64,000 nt of DNA, taken from NCBI RefSeq assembly GCF_030272615.1, contig NC_081413.1, forward strand, positions 443,819,038 through 443,883,037, given 5' to 3'. Both the position numbers and the translations under genes were made by a program. Below, piece by piece: positions 1 to 12,039 of this stretch. Below the pieces are notes generated by a model, which was given only the letters and a program-made list of their open reading frames with translations, was not told where the DNA came from and ran no database searches. The stretch comes from Cryptomeria japonica. Taxonomy: Eukaryota; Streptophyta; Pinopsida; Cupressales; Cupressaceae. Each line of letters starts with the position of its first letter. The stretch's first letter is position 1.

Positions 1-1697
1 TCAGTCCTCTTTGAGGTCTTCTCTTTGGAATGATAACATAGGAGGTAAGGACAAGAATCCTCTTTTGGCTTGGGACAAGGTCTATCTTCCAAAGGATCTG
101 GGGGGATTGGGTATTAGAGATCTTGTGACTCAGAATAGAGCTCTAGGTGCAAAACTAGTGTAGAAGTTATATAAAGAACCCTCAAGAAAATGAGCTTCTC
201 TTATGTTTGCTAAGTATTTGGGAGGGGGTCCTAGAGAAAGGTTATTCATTGCTTCCTCCCTTCCAAAAGGATCTGCTATTTGGAATTTCATGGCTAATTG
301 TAGATGGGTCAATCTTCCTCATTTATCCTGGGTGATCCATAATGGGAGAAAGGCTAGGTTTTGGGATGAAGTTTGGAATGGATATGCTAGTATGATTAGT
401 GTCCGGGATTGGTCCCCTCTCTTAGATACTCTTAAAACCCATTGGGGTTTGTTTGTTGCAGATTATTGTTATGTGGATGTCTCGGGACCCTATCGAGTGT
501 TTAACTAGAAATCTATTGATTTTCTATCTGTGGATCAAGAACTTAAGGACACTTATGTATAAGAGCTTAAGAAGAGACCACTTGTATATCAGGACCTTGA
601 TGATGAATTAATTTGGAATAAGAATTTGTCAGGCTCTTACATAGTTAAAGATAGTTATATGTCATTGTCTCCTCCCTCTTTCTTTTCTTCATGGCCTTCT
701 AATCTTTTGTGGCATTTGGCTTGTCTCCCGAAAGGTGGAACTTTTTCTTGGTTTGAAGTACAAGATAGAGTTCTCACTGGGATGAGATTAGATAGGCTTG
801 GGATTACAATTTTGTTTTGCTATGTGTTTTGTGGTTTCTTCATGGAATCTTATGGTCATCTATTTGTTCATTTCTCTTTTTCTTCAAACTACTAGTATTG
901 CGTTTTTGGAAAGCTTGGTTGGGTTTCTGTTATCCGCCCTCATCTTTTATCTCAATTCATGGTTATACACTTCTTTGTTCTATTCATGCCTTTGTATTGT
1001 TGCCCCTTCTATTATTATTTGGAATATATGTCTTGAGAAGAATAATAGAATTTTAAATAACAAATCCTCCCCTTCGAATGATGTGTTGGTCAGAATTGAA
1101 TCTTCTATATTTATAAGAATTTGGATCATCTACATTGCTTTTCACACTGGGATAATTGGGTCACTTGGAATTGGAAGGCTTTTCAATTCATCCCCTCTCA
1201 TGGTTTGGTGTCTATGGGGTTATCCTCTATTATAAAACAAAGAAATGCTAAAACTAAATTATGATGGTGTTGCTAAGGGTAATCCTGGCAATTCAAGGAT
1301 TGGAGTAGTCATCTTTGATCATAACTCGAAAATAATTAAGGCTACTTGTAAATTTCTTGGTATTGGGACTAACAATTCTACTGAGTTTCATGCTTTATCA
1401 TTTGGTTTGGATTTAGCTATGTTTCTAAATATTAGAGATATTCTAATTGAAGGTGATTCTATGGTGACTTTTCATGTTGTTTCTAAGAAGAAATGTTTGT
1501 CTTGGCAACTAAAATGCCTCTTGGATCGATTCCTTGGGCAATTATAATTTTTTAATTCATTTTCTATTTCTTATTGTTATAGGGCAATTAATTTCATTGC
1601 TGATTTCCTTGCTAATAAGGTAATAGTTGATAAAAATGAATACTTGGAGGTTGCTTCTTTTGATATTACTTCCTCTTGTTTAAAAATTATACATTAA
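1..1697 (+). pseudogene. LINE ORF2 remnant: RT end, zf-RVT, RNase H
   Basis: The reading is broken by stops and frameshifts up to about 1240. The part 203-508 matches the region downstream of the RT fingers (WNFMANCRWVNLPHLSWVI, then RFWDEVWNG). The part 600-800 has the zf-RVT start (DDELIWNKNLSGSYIVKDSY). From 1245 to 1697 one frame encodes an RNase H of the type fused to plant LINEs: KLNYDGVAKGNPGNSRIG, STEFHA, EGDSM and INFIADFLANK supply the four acidic positions D-E-D-D, all present. One stop (1545-1547) splits this domain. The RNase H would remove the RNA strand during target-primed reverse transcription. The element is inactive here, but the RNase H is far better preserved than the upstream part. 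Confidence 0.8.
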
Positions 1698-2329
1698 TAT
1701 GGATCTGGTTGGCATTCCCTCTCTTAGGTTAGGCACTCTAGTGGCTAGTATTGGGAATGGTGCTTTTCACATATGTCATGACATGGCATGACTTCTTGTT
1801 GGTACTTTCCTTGATGATAGACATTTGAGTGTGTAATATTGGGGGTGGTGCCTTTCGCGCTTATAAATGTAGGCATTTATTTTACTCCTTTGATGCTTAT
1901 GATTTTTTGTTGTGTGCGGCGATTTCTTTCTTGGGAAGTTTATGTCATCATGATTGGTGACACTCTTCACTTGTTTCATCCACACTTTCTTATTATGGCA
2001 CAATACTATTCAATCATTACTACAATAGGCTATTATATGTGAATTGATCTCTTGTCCTGTCTTAGTAGTTCTCTTGGAATACTTTTTATGACGTGCTTGG
2101 TGCTCGTATATTTTTCTCTCTTTTTTTCTCTCTTGTGATAATGTGGATTTATGGTTGAAATGCCTTGTTTAAGATTTTATTTGAGTTGATAATATCAGCT
2201 CATGTGTGATATCGAACATTGCATTCATTTTTCTTGCAAATTGGTGCCACTATTAATGATGGAGTTGATCTATATTTCTCAAAATTGTGAAGTTTATTTC
2301 ATTGTTAATTGTGGTTTCTGCATTTCCAT

Positions 2330-3025
2330 ATGTCGTCTGTTCCAACTACAGAACGTTACAAATTTTGTGTTCCTGCAAAATTTGGAGACTTTTTGGATTT
2401 TCATGCTTATGATGATGAGAAGCTTGGTATAATTTTTAATTTGTGTTCTCTAGATATTCCTTATGCCATTAGGAAGGTGGTGGGAAAATCTTGGTTGGTG
2501 GAAAATGTAGATGTTAGTTTATTTGAGATTATTTCTCATTTTCTCACTGTGTGTATGGATTTTCTTCTGGATGCTCCTATGATTCGGGCTTTGGTTGATA
2601 CCTTCTTGGTCTCATCACTCAGCGCATCTAATGATATGGATTATGCTCTATCTTTTTATAGTTTTGATCATGGTTTGTTCCCTTATGGTGGTTTATTGCC
2701 TACTGCTAATCTACTTGCTAATGAATGGTATGGAGAATTTTTTTTTGTTGCTAGGTGTGGATTAATTGGTGACTGTTATGAGGACACTTTGGTGCAATTT
2801 GAAGGTTTTATTAATCATTTCCCTCCTCTCTACTTGGTTGTTTCTCTTGATGTTTTTATCAAGATTCACTATCTTTTGGAAATTCATGTGGTTGTGTCTG
2901 GATCCCCTCATTTAGTCGAGCAGGTGCAGATGATTCTTCCTTCCTTGAGTGATGATGTGGTTCCTCTCTCTTCTTCTTCTATGCCTCTAGATAAAAGTTC
3001 AAGTACATGGTATCTTGAGTCATGA
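2330..3025 (+). CDS. Uninterrupted 231-codon ORF of unknown function in the LINE 3' region
   Basis: I do not recognise this protein. The ORF starts at the ATG at 2330 (MSSVPTTERYKFCVP) and runs 231 codons without a stop inside an element whose ORF2 is otherwise broken many times. It has a mixed, globular-looking composition with hydrophobic stretches (for example around residues 60-75 and 155-175), no obvious signal peptide, and a Ser-rich C-terminus before the stop at 3023-3025. It lies between the RNase H stop (1697) and the LINE tail (about 3317), where plant LINEs normally have only a 3' UTR. It could be a captured host fragment, a third LINE ORF, or chance. The high T content of the strand makes long open frames a little easier to keep. 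Confidence 0.35.
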   Translation: MSSVPTTERYKFCVPAKFGDFLDFHAYDDEKLGIIFNLCSLDIPYAIRKVVGKSWLVENVDVSLFEIISHFLTVCMDFLLDAPMIRALVDTFLVSSLSASNDMDYALSFYSFDHGLFPYGGLLPTANLLANEWYGEFFFVARCGLIGDCYEDTLVQFEGFINHFPPLYLVVSLDVFIKIHYLLEIHVVVSGSPHLVEQVQMILPSLSDDVVPLSSSSMPLDKSSSTWYLES

Positions 3026-3319
3026 TGTATATTTTCTTGTGGGTTTTTTGCTTGTAATATTGTGGCTTGGCCACTGTGGGGTGGGTGTTTTTTAGAATTC
3101 TTGGTATAGTGTTGGGTTGGGTTTCGGTCTCCTCTCATGTATAGGGTGATATCAAACTAGAATTCCTATATTGAATTTTTCTCAAGAGCTATAACTAGAG
3201 GTTTTCTTTTCCTGGTTCTTTCCTACTAGTATGCTCTTTTGAACCAAGGTTTCTTGTAAAATCATTTATTTTAATAAGATTATGCAGTGGCTTTGCCACT
3301 TGTATAAATTAAAAAAAGG

Positions 3320-3955
3320 AAATAAACATCTATGTTGGGCTACCAACTTGTCATGTAAATTTTTTTTGGCTAAGCTTCTTAAAAAATATAGAACTAGGAA
3401 TGTTGTCACCTAACAAATAACATTGATTTTCAAAAGAAATGTAAATATGTTATTTGTTTTCAAAAAAATTGTGTCAGTACTCTCCACACATTCTAATTGA
3501 TATTCTTGCTAAGGCAATACCAACTTCATTTAATTTTGGCAATCAAAATACCTATGTCTCATCCACCGTCCAATCATTCATTAATGCACCTTACATGTAA
3601 CCACCTTGAAAAGAACATGCTTTAGGAGATGAGGAGATTGTTAGGTCAGTTCTTGGATAATTTCAGAACCTTGAAACATCTCAAATGGATGTTTCTTGAC
3701 TTTTGCAAATCTGTGCTGACCAACTTTAGAGGCAACAAGGACCATCAAGGTCGGGGTGAAGGAGAGCAATCAGGTGATTGGTGACTTTGGGAACTGAGGG
3801 ACCATGGATGCAAGTTCTTGAATTTTGCGATTCACCAATTATGAGCTACAATTGATGGAAAAGATAAAGACGTCAGTGAACTATATTTTAGACTATGGAT
3901 GGAAATCAACTGAGAGATGGTGGGATTTAAAGTTTAAAAATAGGGGTAACAATAG
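3320..3955 (+). repeat. Diverged direct repeat, copy A
   Basis: This copy aligns along its length with 7080-7727 in the same orientation. Shared landmarks in order include AAACATCTATNNTGGGCTACC, GAACTAGGAATGTTG, GTGATACTCTCC-like text, AATGCACCTTACAT, CAACCACCTTGAAAAG-like text, the TGAATT/GATTCA stretch near 3830, and GACTATGGNTGGAAATCA. The copies differ by many substitutions and small indels, so the duplication is old. Copy B leads directly into LINE RT sequence, so both probably come from the 5' part of the same LINE family. Copy A stops matching at about 3955. Confidence 0.6.
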
Positions 3956-6900
3956 GCTTTGATTGAGGATGATGACCAAAAAGGTGTGCAGATAAATTCA
4001 GAATCTTTGATCATGAGTAATGTCTTGTTTGTTCAGCTACAAATTCAAAAAGATAGAAGAAGGACATGGTGTTTCTTTGTGGAAGGGGGAAGGGGAGACT
4101 AGGAACAAGCGAAAAAGAAACTAAGCTATGAGCACACTAAAATTGACTAATAGATACATGGTCATACGACCCTACCTCTAAGGATGTCCAAGGTTGTTCA
4201 CACAAAGCAATTAACGGGTTGTGAAAAATAAGACCCACTACAGAAAAAAGATGCTTACTTAAGAAGTACTTGTAAATTTAAAATTTATGTGCAAACCTTG
4301 TAGAGACTTGTAGGCACACCTTTTTGTATTTTTCAAACAAATGGGAATCATCATCTTAAATCAAAAAGAAATCATTTTGAGATAAAAATTAGTTCAAATC
4401 AGTTGAGAGAAACTAGAGTTGACATTATTTCCATTAGAATTGTGAATTACAAAATTATTATTCATTTTCATCAACAACAATTCAGCCATCTTATCCTTTT
4501 TCCATACTAATTATGTATTTTCATTTTCATTAGCTGAAAAATTATCAACTGTAGTTTTCAAGGGAGGCATAATAATTTCATTAGAAAATTATGAGCACCG
4601 ATTATCCATATGAGAAGCATGTGGATAATCTCCTTCTTGTTTATGATAGCCTAAAATCTGATTTTCCCTCTTTTGCTCATAAATTTCTATTTCCAAATCT
4701 ATTAGTGTCTTCAATATCTTCGAAATCATTTTCAAGATAAAACATATCTTGTCTTATGCCATTATGATTAAAAGGAAAAGGTAAGCTATAATTATCGAAT
4801 TTATAATCAAAGAGCTAAAAAAGAGGGTTATTTCTGACCTTAGAATCTTCATAAAGATCAGCGGGTAAGTATAACGCATTAAATTTGTTTAAACCCTACT
4901 TATTCTTTTTACTTTAAGATCTTCTTGGCTGTCCCTGAATTTTTATTGTTTCTGTAACATTTTTTACTAGTTTGGCATTAATCATAGCTTCATTTATGTA
5001 TGAACGTAGAACATAAAAAACCAAACATTCTTTCTACAGACTATGGATTGAAACAACGTTTACTGCTATTGATGATTTCTGAGTATTACATTCAATGAGA
5101 ATAGGATCGAAATTGACAAAAAGAACTTCCTCTCCCTTTGTGTAAATAAGGTCATCATTAAGGATATAAGCAGAGTGAGAATGCAAATTATCCATAACTT
5201 TTTCACGTTACTAGAATCACAAATAGATGCATTCATTTCAACTTCAGACATATGGCCCTCTTCACCTATGATTCGACACAAAAGGTCATCATTTGATCCT
5301 TCCAAACACTAGTTGGGAATAAAAAAAATTAGTACCTCTTTTTTAGGAGAAGAAATGAGTGATGGTTCAAATTATTCCATTTGCATGTATGTCATGAAAG
5401 CCTCTGGTTCACTGGTTTTAATTTGGTTTGAAGAATTGTAAACTGTAACAAATGATCTTGCAACACTTTTCCCATCAAGAATGGAGAAGTAAGAAAACGA
5501 TGAAGAAGTGGAATTATTACCATTTTAAGGTTCTTCTTTAAGTCGCCTCAATCTCTCTATTTACAACTTGCAACTTATGAATTTTGTGTTCAAGATATTT
5601 GAGTAAGTGGTATCTATGATGCATACTTCTTAGCAGTAGTACAGATTTGTAGTCTTCGGGTTGATGTAACTTTCTCTTTTTGGATTCTAAAATACTTTCA
5701 TTGAAAGAATTCCAAAAAGATTGAAGAATTTTATTATCTTTAGCCAAGATTTATTCAATGGTTGGTGTAGGTCTTCTCTTGTATTTGGACTGATTTTTCT
5801 CTTTTGTCTAGTACTAAGACATCTTTCTGAGATCTTTCATTAAACAAAGTCACCAACCTCCATTACAAGGGAGACGATATTAGATAAATCGAGGAAATAA
5901 TGCATTAATATTTATCGAGTTCTCTAGTAGAGTCGCTAAAAATTTGTCAGCGCGTAGATTTGTCCCTTTTGAAATATACAACAAAACCCTCTATGTCCTA
6001 TTGATAGAGACAAATATGCAAGAAACAGTTAGAAAAATTGCCAATTAAATTAGCAACTTTCCTTTGAGTTTTAGAGGTACAACTCCCTCTTATAATATAA
6101 TTGGGGTATTTACAAAGTATACTTTTAAATAGAAAGAAATAAAGGAGAACATAAAGAAAAATAAAGAGAAGGAATGAAGGAGATAATAATACAAATAGAT
6201 GACTCAAGCTCTACCTATTTGTTACACATGATGAATGACCATTCAAAACTAACAAATATTCCTCTTAAATAATGTAAATGCACTAAGACTTAAAGATCTA
6301 TAAACATGAATATCCATAGCATGATACATAGATGAATTCACAGAACTGACTACAAATCTCAAAGTAAATGCTAATTTGAAGGGTATGCATGAATACAAAT
6401 CCTCAAACAAATTCTCATTCTTAGAATCACAGTCTCCATTTTCTGCATATAAGATTATATTTTTGAGAGGTAAAACATACTGTCAAATCCCAAAACATAA
6501 CTTAAAAATTATACAAAATTTCTAACCGATAGATTCTCACTCATGCTTCAAAGTGCAAAGGATATCATTCCTCCTCTTCTTTTGCTTGTCTATTCCTATA
6601 TATATATATAAAGTTTGTAACTATTCTTGAAAGTAATGGTCTTTGAAAATGACCCTTTTTTAAAAGAAAATAGAAAATCACCTTATTTTAAACCTTACAA
6701 AAACATAATTTGTAGCATTGGTGAGGTACCATATCTCAATTACATTGGGAAGAAGGTTTTCGAGATTACACGATCATTTGCTAGATATGGCCATAAATCA
6801 TTTCATCTTTCTCTTCTTTTTTGGCTAGCGCTATAGTCACCATTTTGAATTCTCTATCACTGCTATGACATTCCCAGGCTAGTATGGTGAGCATGAAAAA

Positions 6901-7079
6901 AATATCTTCCTATAGGTTTTCCATCATGTTTTCGCCTCGTTGCATAATTGGGACAAGGCCCTCCCATAGAAGTACCATTATGTTGAAGAATTATTGCAGG
7001 ATGAATTCATTTTTAGGCTACATGATGATTTTCTCCTTGTAAGAGAGGGCTATGAATTTTTATCTATACCTTTTCAAAG
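3956..7079. other. Spacer between the two repeat copies, no clear gene
   Basis: No gene of known family is supported here. On the minus strand between about 5840 and 4600 there is weakly protein-like sequence in short pieces. One uninterrupted piece at 5747-5538 reads SFNESILESKKRKLHQPED, and another lies at 5305-5066, with frameshifts between them. They could be remnants of one decayed coding region of unknown kind. 6601-6612 holds a short (TA)n tract. The remainder, including 3960-4600 and 6200-7079, shows nothing I can name. Confidence 0.3.
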
Positions 7080-7727
7080 ATGATAAACATCTATACTGGG
7101 CTACCAGCTTGCTAAGTTTCTAAAAAAGGACAGAACTAGGAATGTTGCCACTTGATAAATAACACCGGTTTTTAAAAAAAATGTAATGATGTTATTTGTT
7201 TTTAAAAATATTATGTTGATACTCTCCGCATGTTCTTACTGATATTCTTTCTAAGTAAATACCAACTCCATTTAATTTTGGTAGTGAAAATACTTCAATC
7301 TCATCGCAGAAATCATGTCGAAAACCCATATGTCTTTAACACCCAATCTTTAATTAATGCACCTTACATATAACCACCTTGAAAAGACCATGCCTTGAGA
7401 GATGGGGAGATCCTTAGGGCAGGTCGTTGGACAATTTTAGAACCTTGAAACATCTTGGTCAACAGTTTCTCGAGCTCAACAAATCTCTGTCTGACCGACC
7501 GTAGAGGTGAAAAGAACAATTAGGATCGGGGTGAAGCAGAGAAATTGGGTGATTGACGACTTTGGGAATCGAGGAACCATGGACTCAAATTCTTGAATTT
7601 ATTGATTCATTGATTATAAGCTACAACTGATGGAAAAGATAAACAAGTCTGTGAATTATGTTTTAGACTATGGCTGGAAATCAGGCGAGAAAGGGTGGGA
7701 TTTAAAGTTTAAAAATAGGGTTAACAT
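7080..7727 (+). repeat. Diverged direct repeat, copy B (leads into LINE B)
   Basis: This is the second copy of the sequence at 3320-3955, same strand. It ends within AAGTTTAAAAATAGGGTTAAC and is followed immediately by the linker that precedes the reverse transcriptase domain of LINE B. The copy therefore most likely represents the upstream portion of this LINE family, too decayed to show an endonuclease domain clearly. Confidence 0.6.
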
Positions 7728-9723
7728 TGACGTGACAAAGTTGATCAATGTCATTTTTAAGGTGGTTACACAAGAGATGAACACTTATCTCATGGCCCCT
7801 TTCTCAAAAGAAGAGGTTAGGAAGGCCATCTTTGATTTGCACTTGGATAAATCCTCGAGTCTTGATGGTTTCTTAGCTCTTTTTAATCAATACAATTGGG
7901 ACTTCATAGGGGATGAAGTATGGGGATTGGTGGAGGATTAAAGAGGAAAAATGCTAAAATAGCTCAATAACATGCTCACATTGCCTTGATTAGAAAGAAA
8001 GGGGAGGCATCTATATTTGCATATTTTAGATTGGTATCTATGCGCAATACCATTTATAAGATCATCTCAAAAACTATCCCCAATAGTCTAAAGGCCCTTA
8101 TGGGTAAGATAATTTTTCAAGAGAAAACTAGATTCGTCCCTAGTTAAGAAATATTTTAAGGTATCATAATTGTAAATGAGGTGATCCACTGCATCAAATT
8201 GAGTAGGAAGAAAGAAATGATTCTAAAACTAGATATAATGAAGTCATATAACCGAGTGTGTTGGCTCTTCTTGATGATGATCTTGGAGGTATTTGACTTT
8301 GACAGTGAATGGTTGGAGTGGGTTTTCGAGTGCATCTCATTGATGTGGTGTTTATTACTTACTAACAGCTCCCCTTATGGTTTCTTTGAATGTTCTCAAA
8401 ATCTAAGGCAACACGATCTCCTCACACCCTTATTTTTGTATTAATGGTAGATGCTCTTAATAGTTTGATAAAGAAAGTAAATTAAACAATACGTGGAAGG
8501 GGATAAAAGTGGCACAAAATTTGGAAGAAATAATGCAACAACAATTTGTAGAGGACACAATGCTATTCATGGAGGCCAACATTGTGGAAGCATATGAAAT
8601 CAAAGTGATTCTAAATTTCTAAGCTACACAATTTGGACAAAAGATAAATAATAAAAAATATTATATTCTCTCCTTCAATACAAATAGTTAGACTTAGAGG
8701 TGAATAGAAAAATATTTGGGCTTCATTGTTCGAGATCTCCCATGCTCTTACCCTGGCATTCCAATATTTTATGGGGAAACTAAATGGGAACATTGGCAAA
8801 GCATTATGGAGGCTTGTTAGAAGAAAGGAAGCAATTGAAAAGAGAAGTATTTCATTCTTCTTGGTAGATTTACCATGTTAAAAGTAGTTCTAGTAGTGGT
8901 TCCAATCTATGCAATGTGTACTCTAAGGCTTATGAAGGTAGCTAAACAAATTATTAATAAAATAATGAAACATTTCCTTTGGGAAGGGTCAAAGGACAAA
9001 TATCTCCCTCTTCTCAGCAAGGATACTATGATAGAAGAAAAGGTTAGTGGTGGATCTGCTATAAAAATCCTAGCATCCAAAACAAAGCTCTGGGAGCCAA
9101 ACTTATTCAGAATCTTTATTCTTCTCCAAATTCTTTATGGTGCTAGGTTCTAAGATCAAAATATCTAGATAACAATAATATTTCTAGGATCTTGGAAATT
9201 GCTAACACTTTTTCACTGTTGCATAAATGGATATTTATGTGGGAGTGTAAGCCAATTATCACTGTTCACATCATATGGTAGATTAGAAATCAACATGGTT
9301 TTGCCATGAGTCATCTAATGGCCACTAGCCATTGGTAAAAATGGATTCTTTAACATAATTTACTATTGAAGAGGACGTTATTGTCAATAGATGTGTGATA
9401 GAAATCATTTATTTTCTCCCAAGTGGTTCCAAACATTATGTTTAGCATTAGATTGCTAGGCTAAGAGTGAGTGACCAGGAAAAAGGTATGTTAATTAAGG
9501 AATTTAAGTGGAGAAGAATACTATTGATTTCAAAAATTGTGGATAAAATAATTTGGTATGGTACCAAGTTTGGAAGCTACTTAGTAAGGTTGGGATATAC
9601 AATTTCAAATAAACGATGTGAATCCAAAGATTGGCCTGTGAAATTATGTTGGGATAGGGCTTACTTCCCAAGGCTAGAGATTTTACTTGGGCAATAATGC
9701 ATAAATGAATTCTCACATGTCAT
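7630..9723 (+). pseudogene. LINE B ORF2, 5' part (RT to zf-RVT), interrupted by LTR element E2
   Basis: From 7780 the translation reads TYLMAPFSKEEVRKAIFDLH and continues through the usual start of a LINE RT domain (DKSSSLDGFLALF). At 7990-8440, in pieces, come FRLVSMRNTIYKIISK and LKLDIMKSYNRVCW, the RT block with the first catalytic aspartate. The catalytic DD motif is not readable because 8440-8870 is heavily damaged. 8875-9153 matches the post-RT region (LKVVLVVVPIYAMCTLRLMK, HFLWEGSKDK) and 9560-9720 the zf-RVT region (SYLVRLGYTISNK in frame-shifted form). There are multiple stops and frameshifts. The sequence stops at the target duplication of E2 and continues at 19894. Confidence 0.75.
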
Positions 9724-9728
9724 ATATT
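9724..9728 (+). repeat. Target-site duplication ATATT, left copy (E2)
   Basis: The five bases before the TGTTGG terminus of the 5' LTR are ATATT. The same five bases follow the 3' LTR at 19889-19893. Five-bp duplications are standard for LTR retrotransposon integrase. Confidence 0.9.
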
Positions 9729-11964
9729 TGTTGGCATTATTGTCATTGATGTCAAAAAGTGCTGTAGGGATTCCTTGAGGATTCAGAGAAGAAGTGTTGT
9801 AGGTTGGAGAACAGATTAGAAAAATACTGATAATCATTTTGATCTTTAGGGTTTAGTTTGTGATTGTATCGAGATAACTCGACCGATGAGCAGCTAGGAA
9901 TAATAGATCTGAATAACTAGGCCGATACCAAGTTGTGTGGAGGAAGTTTCTATTAGTGCAAGTCTGGCCGATGTTTGGTGGTGAATAATTTATGTCATAT
10001 CGAGATAGCTATGCTGACCAGGAGACCAAAGATGTGCATTAGAATAGCTGAACATAGGCAGAGTAGCATTTTTCATGTAATGTCAATAGACCAAACTATT
10101 CTGACATTTGCTTATTAGAATACCTTATGCCAACAAAGACACCATCAGGATAATATACAAGATCGAGACAACTATTTTGATAGAGGAAAATGTAGAGAAG
10201 ACCTTTTGGTAAGTTCATATGAATGACATATGCCAATATGGAGAAGGTCCATTAGAGTTTGATTTTCAGAATACTCTATGCTAATAAAGGGAGGTTGATA
10301 GTGTGGCATTAGAATAACTTGCTCAGTCGATCTAGCATGCTTTTCCTATGTTGATAGTTATAATCATTTCGATGAGTGTTCATTTGTTTTGAAACCTTTT
10401 AGTTTGGGGAAACCTATGCCGATAAGGTCTATCAAAATGGAGATTGTGCTTCGGGATAGCCTATGGTAATAAGGAAAATCAAAGGTGAGTTTCTTGGCAG
10501 AATAACTCATGCCAATGAAAGGAACCAAAGGCATGACATGGTCATCAGGATAAGTTTTGAAGGTGGAGTAGAGGGAATATGTCAACGCTATAGTTAAAAC
10601 TATACTAATGGAGCTTTCAAAAATTGACTTCAGGATTACTATGGCAATGAACATGAGGAAAGAGAAGTCTGAGAGATAGAATGGATCGGCATAAGTATAT
10701 ATTGTAAACCCGATACGTGCAACATGTCTGCATAACATGATGGATAGACACAACACAGAGTTTAACTGGTTTGGGCAGCTTGATAGTCCATAAGGATGTT
10801 GATTTCGAATAATAGAGTGACTTGGATGAAGAATGTGAATACATGTGGCTCCTTGGTGGATAAATTAAATTAGATTTGCAGAGTTAGTGCATCTAATATA
10901 GGTAGTTGTCGTTCTTGTCTAGGTAGGTTGACAAAGGATGAAGAAGACATTAATGCCAAACCTATTGCAGATGGTTGATGGGCTCGAGGAAATCAACAGA
11001 GGCAAAATCAAATCTGCTAGGTAGATTGGGGTTGCTAAAAATAGAAACTTAGTACAACGAACATCCAGGTAACTAGAGAAGAGTCATTCAATGTAGGAGA
11101 TCAAATCCAATCTATTGCATACTAAATCTCAACGAGAAAATGAATTTATTTTAAATGCATATTTGGAGGGAAAAACACTATGATGCTCAACTAATTGAGA
11201 AAAGTAGTATATGTGTTTGGACTAACGTAGTTGTTTTTGCACAAATAAAGATAGACATGAATTACTGAAGTGAGGTATATTGCTAAAAATAGTTGCTCCT
11301 GATAAGTGTGGGTGGTGTTGCTGCCAAGAAAAGAGAAGAAATTAGAAAATGATGTAGAGTGTTATGGAAGTAAAGGAGATGGAGAGAATAGAGAGAGAGA
11401 GAGAGCTTTAAGGAGTTCCAGAACCAAAGATAGAGTATAGAAAGTCATGATAGCAAGATGTAGCAAGAACTTGAGTAGAGGCAAAAAGAGCAGTACAAGG
11501 AGAACAGAGTAGAGAAAAGTGCAGAAAGTGGAGAGAAGAAAAGAAAGAGTAACCAGTAAGGTGCTACAAAACTTCATTTGTAACAAGGTTTCTAACCTGT
11601 ATTTGAATCTATATTCATTGTAATCTCTGAGTGGGTCCTCAAAGTGTGGTAGGTAATCCTTTTATTGGTAGCTCATAGAACTAGGGGTTGGTACTCCTTG
11701 AGTTGGTTCTCCTTGGGTTGGTGCCCTAAAATATATTGTAATCAGTGCTTTTTTGTGAGGCTAGATTGGATCAGTAGACTCCAACCACTATTCTCACTGA
11801 GTTTTTTCCCACATTGGGTTTTCCTCATACATTTGGTGCTATGTGATGTGCTCTTGTGTGTGTATTTATTATTTGCATTGCATCCATAAAATATGCATAC
11901 TGAACTTAAAGTTTTGAAATATATTGATTCACCCCCCCTTCTCAGTGTCTATTTATGTTCTTCA
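9729..11964 (+). repeat. E2 5' LTR
   Basis: The LTR begins TGTTGGCATTATTGTCATTG and ends TTCTTCA, one base before the primer site. It has three parts: a U3-like part up to about 10,650 with many degenerate copies of a GATAACT..ATGCCGATAA motif, a purine-rich middle with a short GA run at 11391-11405, and an R/U5-like end with GGTTTTCCTCATACA and a C-run before CTCAGTGTC. The C-run followed by CTCAGTG is shared with the LTR ends of the other elements here. Confidence 0.9.
9870..10620 (+). repeat. Degenerate interspersed motif array in the E2 U3 region
   Basis: About fifteen imperfect copies of a motif close to AGAATAACTYATGCCGATAA recur every 40-60 bases. They start near 9878, 9910, 9997, 10038, 10112, 10152, 10213, 10267, 10309, 10401, 10448 and 10499, among others. 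The same array is in the 3' LTR at about 17725-18480. The position in U3 suggests transcription-control repeats, but no factor can be named. Confidence 0.55.
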
Positions 11965-11966
11965 AT

Positions 11967-11978
11967 TGGTATCAGAGC
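11967..11978 (+). promoter_or_regulatory. E2 primer binding site (initiator Met-tRNA)
   Basis: TGGTATCAGAGC lies two bases after the 5' LTR. It is the usual complement to the 3' end of plant initiator methionine tRNA and primes minus-strand DNA synthesis in most plant Copia elements. Confidence 0.9.
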
Positions 11979-12039
11979 CTAGGTTCCCTCTATAGTAAAA
12001 TCTTTCTCTAGCTCTAGTAGATTCTAGCTAGTGAACATA

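Larger units (their letters stand above)
1..3317 (+). mobile_element. LINE (non-LTR retrotransposon), 3' part, decayed
   Basis: The element enters from the left window edge, so its 5' end is not seen. In order it shows the end of the reverse transcriptase region (a tract with KNPLLAWDKVYLPKDLGG), a zf-RVT-like region with several stops, an RNase H domain, then a long 3' region ending in a short A-rich tail at 3308-3317. This order is that of plant LINEs whose ORF2 ends in RNase H. The tail abuts the start of repeat copy A at about 3320, so the element probably inserted at or next to that boundary. No target duplication can be checked because the 5' end is missing. Confidence 0.8.

Noticed and set aside
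4600-5840. Idea that the minus-strand remnant is an integrated pararetrovirus
   Set aside because: No coat-protein zinc motif, RT or movement-protein motif could be read. The evidence is too thin to name a source.
9878-10620. Idea that the spaced motif array is a CRISPR array
   Set aside because: The units are degenerate, spacing is irregular, and the array lies in both LTRs of a plant retrotransposon.
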